A DNA stretch of 64,000 nucleotides. Origin: Beaufortia kweichowensis (lineage: Eukaryota; Chordata; Actinopteri; Cypriniformes; Gastromyzontidae). The position numbers and the translations under genes were made by a program. Shown here one piece after another: positions 36,778 through 47,440 of this stretch; position 1 is the first letter of the stretch, and the number at the start of each line of letters is the position of its first letter. The stretch covers positions 1,222,761 through 1,286,760 of the forward strand of contig CM032801.1 of the NCBI GenBank assembly GCA_019155185.1. The letters are read 5' to 3'. The notes beneath the pieces were generated by a model. It saw only the letters and a list, made by a program, of their open reading frames with translations, made no database searches and was not told the DNA's origin.

Positions 36778-38509
36778 ATGTTTGTAAATACCTTTGGAAC
36801 AGCACAGATGTGATTATATTATGACTTTTCATAATTTTTATGAAGTAACTGTTTAATTTGTTCATTTCTGACATCAGTGACATTAGTTTTTGCAGCTTTC
36901 ACACAGATAAAATATTTCCTTTTTTGATAATCACTGATACTCAAATTGAGGCTTTTGGTAGTAGCGTTAATTTGAATTTCTTAACTCTTTCGTTGGCTGT
37001 CAACTGTTACCTCAGTGTGACTGAAAGAGTTGATGTTAGTGGAGAACACAGGTTTACATAGATGCATCAGTCCAGTCAAGAGAAATGAGTTTAAATTATA
37101 TGTGGGGTCCCTACATTTTTTTTGTATTTGGAGAAATACAGTATTAACTGCATATGTAGTGTATGTATTAATATGTATGTATTAATGTGTATGTATGTAT
37201 TTTCTTACATAAAGAAATTGATGATACTGATATATGGTATTGATGATATGAAAAAAATAAAATTTAAGTTTGCAAATAGAATGCGTGTTGTATTTGTTTT
37301 GTTTTATAAGCCAGTTAAGATAATGTAAAATAATGTAAAGAAAAGTTTATTTATTAGAAATTGTGCTAATTCTAAAATGGCATAGAAATTGAAATTAAAT
37401 GTAGATGTAGACTTGTTAAAAGTTCAAGCTGTTCAATTAAGGAAAACATAAGGAATTAATTAATATGGAAAACATAAGCATGTAAAATGTTTGTATGTAT
37501 GTTGCTGAAATAAATTGCCATATATAAATTAAACATATATTGGTAACATATATGGTCATAACGCGCAATATTACATGAACAACAATCATATACATAGTAT
37601 TAATATATGTCAATATACTCATTTATTATGGACAATTAATATATTTTATAAACTTATATCAACATATATCTAGAGATATGTATACATGTGATAGCAATAT
37701 ATTGTCATATATTTAACATATATGACAGCTTCACTTGCGATATAGGTACACATATGTCATATATTACATTTCCGTATGGGAATATGCAATTGCTCGATCA
37801 AACAAATGTCCTTGTTTTTTTTAGCGCCATGCTCTTTTGAACTGGGCTACAGTTTTTAACTTTAATATTTACATTTTAGCAGAAACTCTACAAAACACTG
37901 AGAAAAAATGGGTAAATTTGTGATGAACTTGTCAGTATAAGACTTGTGTTGATGGATTTGTGCATACCAGTTATATGAACTCAACTATTACGGCTGTCAG
38001 GGGGTGTTAAAGTTCATTGGACTGGTGGGTTTCAGTGCACTAGCAGGCCCAGTGCCTAAACAAAAACACACTGAAAGGTGCGGTCCTGTTATCTGAGCCA
38101 GCTCAGTGTGGAGCAAAACAGAACTGGAACAACACAAAACACCTGTGAGGCAGCAAGATCCCATCAGCCCTGATTCTGGTGGCAATTATAAAACATTTAA
38201 AGCGATTTTTGCAATTTGCTAATATCTAGGAACGTTTTTACATTGGAGTCTTTGTTCTTCTATAAAACACACAAATACACACACACACACAGTTAAAAGC
38301 GACAGTGCCAGCAATGAATAAATTCCTGCCTTATTAACTAGTGCACTTTTATGGGTCTCTGTATATTTCTGTAAGTCCATTTCCTGTGACTCAAAAATGA
38401 AATAGTGGATAATTCTGCCAAAAGTCTTTCTGCTTCACTGCCTCTGGGACAATATTATATTCTTTCAATTTTATACCACTAAAACTATAACTAAAACACA
38501 AAACAACCA
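36778..38509. other. AT-rich intergenic DNA
   Basis: No gene recognised. The part 37.1-37.8 kb is rich in ATATATGT/CATATA words and repeats one phrase also found near 36371: CATATATTACATTTCC, again at about 37758. This may be a degraded inverted or direct repeat of the adjacent element. An (AC)n run lies near 38270-38290. Confidence 0.5.
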
Positions 38510-39420
38510 TCTTTAGGATAAATAACGTGCATGTTTAAAGCAGGACAACCTTAAAATCAATTATACTACTTTATGTTACCGTGCATCAGATGAGGCAGAA
38601 CACGAAAATATCAGTTTCAAATCTTTTACTGAACTTCATCAGTGGGAATACAGGTACAGAAACAGACCTCACTTCAGAGGAGGAATACAGGCAGACAATA
38701 GTATGCACGGCTGACTAACAAAACACATCCAGATTCCAACACGTACAAAATAACAACAATACCGGACAAATAATAGAACGAAAGACAGGGTTTAAATAAT
38801 GCTACAAATCAGACTAACATAATCACAAAACAGACGGTGCAAATGAATGGGACTGAGTCCTTAGAATTCAGGGGATGCAGAACGGGTGACGTGATGGAAA
38901 GAATCCGTTGCTGAAGGCATCGACTCCGTGACACTTTAGTTGACAAACCTTGATGTTAAAACAGAATATGGAATCTAGATAGACATTGTGGAATAAAAAA
39001 TAGACTTTATGGAATCTAGATAGACTTTTTGTAATTCAAACAGGTCTGAATGGAAGATGAAGACATCATAGAATTGCATTTTTACTGGTAGATTGGAGCA
39101 TCTTCAGGATAAATAAAGTGTACGTTTAAAGCAGGAACACCTTAAAATCAATCTTTCTACTTTAGATGACAAACCTTAATGTTAAAACAGACTATGGAAT
39201 CTAGAAAGACATTTTGGAATAAAAAATAGACTTCATGGAATCTAGATAAACATTTTGAAATAAAAACAGACTTTATGGAATCTAGATAGACATTTTGGAA
39301 TAAAAAACAGACTTTATGGAATCTACATAGACATTTTGGAATAAAAAATAGACTTTATGGAATCTAGATAGACATTTTGGAATAATAAACATACTTTGTG
39401 GAATCTACACAACAGCAGCG
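38510..39420. repeat. Local duplication with 41-bp minisatellite
   Basis: A segment beginning AGGATAAATAACGTGC (about 38516) reappears at about 39107 (AGGATAAATAAAGTGTACG), each followed by TTAAAATCAAT, CTACTTTAG and GACAAACCTT and then a minisatellite. The minisatellite unit is about 41 bp (GACTTTATGGAATCTAGATA + GACATTTTGGAATAAAAAATA), about two copies in the first segment and about 5.5 in the second (39190-39420). The first segment is split by the solo LTR. Confidence 0.85.
38574..38933 (-). mobile_element. Solo LTR, 360 bp, with 5-bp target duplication
   Basis: The ends are TG...CA on both strands (minus strand: TGTCACGGAGTCGATGCC ... GGTAACA). CTTTA flanks it on both sides (38569-38573 and 38934-38938). 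The undisturbed site CTACTTTAG is preserved in the neighbouring duplicate at about 39168, which independently fixes both ends. No internal retroviral sequence remains, so the element recombined between its LTRs. A TATA-like TATTTAAACC and AATAAA-like words are present, but I assign no family beyond gypsy/ERV type. Confidence 0.85.
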
Positions 39421-42355
39421 GTGAGGTCATGAGTAGTGATTGGACTGGGAGTAAAGGGGCACGTTAGGATTCTTCCCACAACTTCCTTTTCCCATTCCTT
39501 TTGTCGTACATTCATCATGTTTGAAATAGTATACTACTTGTATTATTTGTGCAATAGCATATCCCACAATGCAATGCACTCCACTTGACCTTCCATGTCC
39601 AATACAATGATTTAACTGAAAGCATTAGGGAAATGATTTTGAACATCGCCTTGATTCTTTGGTTGATTGGACTGCCACAAGTTTAGACGTTTTAACATTT
39701 TGCACATGCAAAATAATTGTTTTTAGACTACCAGCAAAGTTTGAGGTTCTCTAAATTCATGTTACTCATAATGAGCTTACAATAAGCTTTCTCATTAACA
39801 TCACTGTACATCAAATCTATCTAAATGTATGTGCATACGTATACATTTCAAAACTTAATTAAATCTTTCATTTATTTTTAACTGACTCTAATAGACTTTT
39901 AATGTGGATTTTATGTATTTAATTGCATACATGGGAGCTCCTTCAATAATTTATAACTGGTCGTGTATTTCTGAAAATAAAACCTGTGTGCCACATAGTA
40001 AATTAAACATGTATTATAATAAGAAATCTGGAAATGTTTATCATTGCATCCTGCTTACTGTTTCATGTAGTATCAAAAACATAGATAGTCAACCTTATTT
40101 GTACTATTTGTTATTTGTATTAGTCTTTAAAGGAACAGATTCCCAAAAAATGAATTATATATCAAAATACATTGGTCATTATTACGAGGATGATTAATGT
40201 CATTAACCTGTATATTTGAAATGTGGAGAACACAAAGATAAACTGTAAGGAACCTTTATCCAGTGTTTTTCCAGTTCATTCATGTCATCCAACTGTCACT
40301 GAATGGAAAGTTCATTCTTGAACAAACTGTGCTCCAGTATATGTTAAATAAATAACACTGGAGATTATCTTTTTAGTTTAACTGTTTCTGTGACTGGTAA
40401 ATGTTGAGCTTTAGTTAAGCCAGTCAATATACCATTACATTGTCTGTGTCAGCTTCAGGTTATGAGACACTGTAATGTTTCACTAAGCGCAGCTGTAAGC
40501 AGAGAATTCTTAAATGCTAATTGGAAAGCGTGCACATATTCTTTTTGGCTGTGCCGGGTGAAGTTTTATGAGACTACCACAGGCAGTAAAAAGTTCTTCA
40601 ACAGACCACCTCAGTAACAGACAGACCACCTTGACTTTCTCCATCTCAATGCCCTCACACATGCTCACTGACAGCATTATTAATGCTGGAGCACATACAA
40701 GGGACACTGGCTGACCTTTTCACACTACCATGAACTAATAGAAGGTCATTAGTTTGACATTTGCCTCATGAAATGCACTGCTTTTGGTAGCACAGAAAAA
40801 AACATAATGTAAGGAAAAACAGAAGAAAATCCAATACAATTTTATCACCATCATAAAACTTCTATGAGGCAGATCACTACATAAAGTGATTTTTTTCATT
40901 AAATAAAAGCATTGGGTAATTTAATATTGGGTAATTTAATATTTCATTGTCTTGTTGAAATTAAAGAAAAGTTGGGTAGGTGTGTCATTTGTTTATATAC
41001 CATGTATTTGCTTCCATGATTCTCTGATGTACATAAATATTTGGGTTTTTTTATGCACCTTACACACTCTTTTATATTCATATTCACATTAATATTTATA
41101 TACATATAGATTTCTTCTTATTTTACTATTGTTGTAAATACTTCTCAATCTCAAATTTTCTAAATTCTTTCTTTATTGTTACTTTTACTGTTATCCCTAA
41201 ACTACATAATTGTATTGCATACTATGGAAAGAGTTACTTTTTACTATCATGCTGGTGCAGTTGTGTAAAATGTGAAAGCTAATTCACATGCTCCCAACTA
41301 ATAAAGCCATGATTCCCAAACTGAAGAAGTACATTTTAAGAGTTTATTGTTTTCCAACAGATAATGTTGATGGCTCTATAGCAATAGTGTATATTTTTCC
41401 ATCTATCATCCACTAGCCAAACATCACTCCTCAGTATACCACAAACTGTATTAGCTAAACTTTCTTTCTTCCTTTGTTCGGCGTCTCTTAAGGGATTCTA
41501 AATGAATACAGTATCCCACATCACATCATTAGACATGAGGCAGTTTGCCCAAGACCCTCCAGTTTTTCAGACTCCTTCCCTTTTAAAGACTTTCCAAACA
41601 CATGAAACTACTCCTGCATGATGTTGCCACCAGATCTCAAAGGCCAAATCTGAGCATAATGTATTTTAGAAAGTGTTAGACAACAGATATTAGACAACAT
41701 TTTGAAAATTGACATTTAAGCATCATTTGCATCACCAAATGAATCAAATATTGCATTTCAACAATGGCATCAGTAACCAAAACCATTGCATTTGTGTGAT
41801 GGGCTGTTTGTGTATTTTAGAAAGGGAATACCAGACCTTCAGAAATATACTGAAAGAAAAGTTAACAGATTAGAAATAAAGAGTTAAAGTTGAGGATTAA
41901 GGAACTGAATGTTTCTCTCAATCTGGCAAAAAGATAAAAGCACCTTTAAACGAAACAGAGGCTTTAAAAGTTTTAATGGGGTTGCTAGTATGAATGATCC
42001 ACAAATGATGTAACCCCGGACAGAAAACATACACTAACTATCAAAAACAATTCTTTAAACACAACTGGAAAAGATAAAATAATAAAAAATAAATTCTTGT
42101 AAAAAAGTTGTATTGTATTGTATTGTTTCTTCTTCAGTTTGAAATAAGTCACTATTTTGAAAATAAATAAAGAAAAAGATACTGCTCAACATGTATGGCA
42201 GCATGGACAGTCATGTGACAAAAGCTTTCCAAGCTTTTTTATCTGTGAGATCAGATGATATTTGTGGTTCACGATCCCACAGTTAATAACATAACCCCTG
42301 CCAAAGCACACAAAACTGTACAGTATGTGTGTATTACACAGTCATCACCAGTCAA
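39421..42355. other. Intergenic DNA downstream of c1d
   Basis: No coding region, RNA gene or clear transposon was recognised. A direct repeat ATTGGGTAATTTAATATTGGGTAATTTAATATT lies near 40911. The right-most part should hold the c1d 3' UTR (minus strand); no single polyadenylation signal stands out. Confidence 0.5.
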
Positions 42356-45164
42356 TTAAAACCTTGTGTGTTTTCCTCTGTTTGAATGCTCAGTTTTGTC
42401 CTTTCGTTTCTTGTCCTCTGCATCCCACAATGCATTTCGAACAAACCGTGAAGCGGCATCTGTGTCGAGACGTGCAGCTTTCTTTTTGTCTGTGATCTCC
42501 TTTACTTTGCTCATATATGTCCTGATTCTCTCCTGTGAGGTGAAAGAGACATTTCTGAATTACTGTTACAATCAGAAAAAGTAGAAAATCTATAAGTGTA
42601 ATAATCTCAACTTGTATTGAACCCAGAACATTTCTGTAAGTGAAATGATAAAGTAATACAGTTTTGCAGACAAACAATCCTCTCTTACCAATTCTTGTTT
42701 GATCCCATGTTCTTTTGGATTGACTCCTTGTGTCACCAAATACACTACAAAGAAAAGTTCAACCTTGTCATAGCCTTCACAATTATTGCACACTGGTAAG
42801 TAAACTATTCGTTTCAGTGTTTCCCCTACCATTATATAAGGGGGGCGCCCCGCCACCCTAACGGCTCACCCCGCCCCCCTTGAAGGTCAAGTAAATTTGA
42901 TTTGATTTTCTTTATAGCGCCAGATTACAATTTGTTATTTTATTAAACAAACTAAATAGCCCTTGAGTATTATGTTATTTATCTTATTTCCACGATGGCA
43001 TGTCTTTGTCTGTGTTTGCGCGTTTACAATTATCCCAATGAGTGCGCACGCGCGCACTCACAGGGAACAACTGAGGATGGCAACACTTGCTCTACTGCGA
43101 GTAGCAGCCGGAGTAGCTCTCCTGCTCGAAGTAGGGATGGGTACCGAAACCCGATATTAATATATTTAATATATATTTATATATATATATATATTTAATA
43201 TATAAGGGGTTTAAACTAGCCCCGGTGCTAAATTATGAAAGACCGAAGTATCAATAAGCTCTGACGCTATCGGTTCTGCTTTCGGTACTGGAGAAATTAA
43301 GAAAATACATGTCCTGTTTATTAATGCTAAATAAACGTTATCTTGCGCATTTTAACTGTCCAACTGTTTCTAATTTACGATAATAGCCTATTTAGACATT
43401 TACCTGCATTTTTATCCATCATGCGCGAAATGTCCCTGTCTGTCCCTGAGTACACTGAGTGCGCGCGCACGCACACGCACACAACACGAAAGCTCGCGCT
43501 TAATAGAGTGACTATGGCGGAGAGAACCAAACGGTCTAAAGTATGTTTACATTTCACTCGAGTGGATGCAGACAATGATCATTACAACACGTGCAACAAG
43601 ATTTTAGCTTGTAAGGGCAGAAACACGAGCAATCCGTAAAAACATCTTTCAAAAGTTCATCATGTGCGGACAGAGAATTGCAAAGTTTTCGACTGCCTAG
43701 TTAGTTCATCATCCACCTCCTCAGGTAAATGTGCTAGCAGTCTTCCCAAATAACAACGACATAAGCATCCTATAAGGTCTCTCTAAATTAGTATTTAATA
43801 ATTTAATAAATACATCACGTTCAGTTAAATTATGAATAACCTACGTATTTTTTCTGCAGTAAGCTAAATAAATCATAGACATTAAAAATGCCTTTACAGT
43901 ACTGCATTTACAAATAGATGAATAAGAATAAACTATGCTTATTAAGAAATAGTAAAGTAGAAATTACCTAATAATGAATTTGTAGTGATGAAATACATAC
44001 ACTAACATTTTGTAGTGTACATTGCAAGTAGTTCCAAACATGTATAACTTTTAAGCCCAGCAGTTCTTTTGCAGTCTACCTGCCCCAACTGTGTTGCTTT
44101 AAAGCACTGGACATTCTTTTACAAAAGAAATTATTTATTTGATTTATTTTGTTTGTATAATATATATTTGCTCAAACATTGCTGTTTGTTAGGCTATAGA
44201 TAATTATTTTATTTTACATCTAAAAAATAAAGTGTTAATTGTGTTCTCAATTTGTTTTGTTTTTTTTATTAAAAACACAACAAAAAGTACCGATAAGAGT
44301 ACCGTTAAAGTACCGGATCGATAAGTGGTATCGATAAAAGTAGTAATACCGTTAAAACCTTAACGATACCCATCCCTAGCTCGAAGTGCTGCCCCTGACA
44401 AGCATCAAATGTCCAGTCATCACCGGATGACAGGTTTTGATCCAGTTTGGCTGTCAGAGGGGAAATACTCCCCTTGGTTGTACAAGACTGATCTTGGTAA
44501 GTAACTAAATACATACATAAATAAATGTGACAGCAGGGTTCTCATCTAAGACATGACATACCAATTACGTACGGCCTAACTTATTCATAATATATTGTGG
44601 TAATTACATGACGGGTAACTGAAACCTGTAATTTCATTAACAAGTTTATATTAATGAATTACATGCAGCTCACTATTTACATATTTGTGTTTAAAATGTT
44701 TTTAGTCAGGACATTGTAAATCTGCTGAATAAATAAGACAAGAGATATTTAATACGCTATGCAGGCCGCTCTGCGCACGTGATGACGTTCAGAACAACGC
44801 GCGTGTCATTTTCCCCAACCAACCCCCCAAAGCTGTAAACCTAGGGGAAACACTGCGTTTAAAAACTTACTCCAGAACATTGAGTTGAGGGCATATGCAG
44901 ACATCAGATCCACTTTAGCTTGATCCAGAGGATCCAACTTGAAACAATTACAAAGATATAAAGCACTATTAAAAAAGACATTTATACACGACAGCTCATA
45001 ACATTTGTGTATTTACTGCTGCTTACTTTAAGAATTTGATTGCTTCTGGATACAGACACAAGACTCTGGACCATATTCTGAACTGAACTGACAGAAGAGT
45101 CAAAATCATTCAGGTTTTCCTCGATTTCGGTAGGATAATCCTCTGCTGGACATTCATCTGCCAT
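42356..45164 (-). CDS. c1d: C1D nuclear receptor corepressor / exosome cofactor
   Basis: Four coding exons on the minus strand: 45164-45027, 44937-44871, 42744-42689 and 42532-42356. All junctions are GT-AG and the phases match, giving 145 aa (human C1D has 141). Recognisable stretches are MADECPAEDYPTEI, LDPLDQAKVDLMSAYALNSM, TQGVNPKEHGIKQEL and KEITDKKKAARLD, followed by a basic tail. C1D is a small helical Sas10/Utp3-C1D protein that joins the RNA exosome through RRP6 and MPP6 for rRNA processing, binds RNA/DNA, and is linked to DNA-PK activation and nuclear-receptor repression; it acts in the nucleus and nucleolus. The start is the ATG at 45164; a longer in-frame reading lies upstream of a probable splice acceptor (TTGGCAG). 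Intron 2 (coding-exon count) is expanded by nested hAT elements. No damage is seen in the coding exons. Confidence 0.93.
42815..44855. mobile_element. hAT-like DNA transposon in c1d intron (outer)
   Basis: Terminal inverted repeats CAGTGTTTCCCCTA and TAGGGGAAACACTG, flanked by CGTTT on both sides (42810-42814 and 44856-44860). A 5-bp duplication is shorter than the usual 8 bp of hAT elements, so either a 5-bp-TSD hAT lineage or a decayed longer duplication is involved. Its interior, once the nested element is set aside, has an open stretch at about 42995-43131 and 44387-44495. The latter includes GFDPVWLSEGKYSPWL, which resembles the N-terminal part of hAT-type transposases, ending at a possible donor GGTAAGTA. 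The right end lies only 15 nt inside the c1d intron. Confidence 0.75.
43132..44378. mobile_element. Non-autonomous hAT (ZBED-like), nested
   Basis: The 1247-bp element has ends TAGGGATGGGTACCG and CGATACCCATCCCTA, with the perfect 8-bp duplication GCTCGAAG on both sides (43124-43131 and 44379-44386), diagnostic of hAT transposition. It encodes a fragment of a BED zinc finger on the plus strand (SKVCLHFTRVDADN ... CNKILACKGRNTSN, 43514-43639) but no catalytic domain. It splits the outer element and so is younger. Confidence 0.9.
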
Positions 45165-45651
45165 CCTCTGCCAATACAGTGAAAACATTACTATTTTCTT
45201 CCATTTATATTTAGCTATAACTTGTCAGGGTTTATCACTTACGTTGACAACACCTTTACAGACATGGGAACACGATTTTAACATTTCGTGTTTATCGTTT
45301 TGGGGATTTCTAGTACAGTAAATATAAATGAGTGATGTTCGGAGACACTCTACACCAGATTTATTTAATTTAATTTATTACCATATACTACTAACATAAC
45401 ATTAAACTAAAGTAATACAAATAGAGATTGGTGTATATATATATACTAAACAAATTTAGTGTAGCGATTACACATGAACACCAGTATGGAGATGTCCTGC
45501 TGTATCCACGTGTGCTGTTCACACAGTTATAACAGCACATTTAAGGATCACGATTTACAAATAACAATCGCTATACGGTGAAGGATTAAACTTTACTTAC
45601 ATTGCCACAAAACTAAGAGTTAAGTTTAAATTTAACGTTAAAAACACTCAC

Positions 45652-45720
45652 CTTAAACCAAACAAGACTCCGGCGACGTGTACAGAAAAAATAGAGAGCT
45701 ATTCAACGAATTTCAAAATA
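45652..45720 (-). other. c1d: Probable c1d non-coding first exon
   Basis: On the minus strand GGTTTAAG is followed by a good splice donor GTGAGTG at 45651; upstream is a short CG-containing stretch (CGTCGCCGGAGTC), unusual in this AT-rich area and suggestive of a promoter edge. The upper limit is a guess. Confidence 0.4.
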
Positions 45721-47158
45721 AAAGCAGAAACGGAAAGAGCCGTGTAAAAATTTATAGGTTTTTTTTCACAGTTTTACTCTAGCGTTCAAATAAATAAAGC
45801 CATGTTTAAGTTATTAAATAATGTTAAATATAATTAATGCACTGTCTGCTATGCACCTTACTCAGCAAACACACACTGTCTGCTATGTACTTTACAATAA
45901 ATAACATTGCTCAAGGACTTTGAAAATTAAAGTATTACTTTTTTAGTATATATTTTTTTATTTTATTCCTTTTTTAGATTTCATTGCATGCTTTCACTAC
46001 CTTAATGTATGAAAATATCAAAATGTATAACTTTATTAATTAATGTTATTAATGTTCTAATGTATCAGCTAACTATAAATGAGCTAATGGTACTATATAG
46101 TATTGTAGCATAAATATTCTTCAGATTTACATAATAATCTCTTTAAGAATCTTCTATTTAGGAATTTACCTTTACAAATTAGCTTTCTCTTTCCAATTCA
46201 CTTTATTTTGTAAACAGGACTTTTAACCAGCCATGAAGCTTTTAATTTGAAATCGTGTCGTGGACGTCTGGTGACTAGTATCATTTCTTAGTAAGCTAGC
46301 AGATGTTGTTGTTGTGCACTCAAGTGTTCTTGTTATCATGTACGGATAGCCGGTGTGTTGTTATTGTCTGTCTGAGCCATGAGATAAATTCATTTAACAT
46401 CAGGCTATTGGTGAGTATCTCATTTAAAAAAAAAATGAAAGAAAAATCGCTTCCAGACTTAAAAAGTTTTCTTTAAGTTAAGCAGTTTTTGACATGATTC
46501 ATGTGTTAAGGAATGTTAAATACAGTCATCTGATCATTATGTCTGGATAAACAAGACATTGTGTGAAAATCAACCTACTTTCTTTAAAACTGGTGCTGCA
46601 TGATTAGTAGTTATATGGCTATATAATAACAATAAATCTAAACCCAGTTCCCTTACTAGACAGTGTTGGTTTTGTTTGACATGTCACATGATCATATTGT
46701 TACACTTTTAAAGAGTCCTTTACACTATAATCTGCCTTGACAGTCATATTAAAACACAATTCCCTTTAATGTAAGAAATAACATGGACTGTGCCTCAAAA
46801 CCTAGTAAGATGCCTACCTAGGCAGCAGTTTAGGCTTTCTTTATGTTTGTGTATTTGTTTGCTTACCTGTGTTTGTATTTTACTTGGCAACTGTCTCTTT
46901 GTTCTCTGGTGTCATGTGATTGAGCAGCAGAAACCCTGAGCAGGACACGTAAAAAGATACAGAAGCATGTGAGCGTGTTGAAATAAGTTTGAGCGGTGCG
47001 TTACAAGCATCAGCAGTTTCAGTATTCAATCAGTGATGCGTGTGCTGCAGCCTCATAATAGATTTCTGTGTGTTCTGCTTTATATGCTGTGGAAATTGGC
47101 ATAATGTGAGAAATGCAGTGAAGATGTCATCTCACGGCTCTGCCTTCATCTCTTGCAG
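45721..47158. other. Intergenic region between divergent c1d and slc29a3
   Basis: About 1.4 kb separates the inferred first exons of two genes transcribed away from each other. It is AT-rich; no transposon, RNA gene or CpG island was evident. A short promoter shared by both genes is unlikely at this distance, but the region must hold both promoters. Confidence 0.4.
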
Positions 47159-47252
47159 AGTCTGAACCACTAAACTGTGTTCTGAGCGGAAAGAGATTTG
47201 TTAATGCCAGCCTGATGGTCATTTTACAGCAGAAGAGCTGAAGTTCAAGTAG
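47159..47252 (+). other. slc29a3: Probable slc29a3 5' UTR exon
   Basis: Bounded by acceptor CTCTTGCAG (to 47158) and donor GTAAGAG (from 47253). It has no long frame; the coding exon begins after the acceptor TTTCTCTAG (to 47376). Inferred from splice signals only. Confidence 0.45.
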
Positions 47253-47440
47253 GTAAGAGCAGATGAAAAACATCTTTGTTTTTGTGTAAGGTTTTAAACA
47301 CGTCATTACACATTTTCCTGAAATTCACACTAGTACGTGTTGCGTTTATAAGGAGTTCCTGTTTTCCTTTCTCTAGCCTTCTTTAAATCCTACAACCTCC
47401 TTCATATATACTGTCCCTCCTCCATGCCTCCTCTGTTAGA

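Noticed and set aside
39904..40197. A 97-codon plus-strand frame
   Set aside because: AT-rich composition, no motif, no splice context or initiation signal; not supported as a gene.
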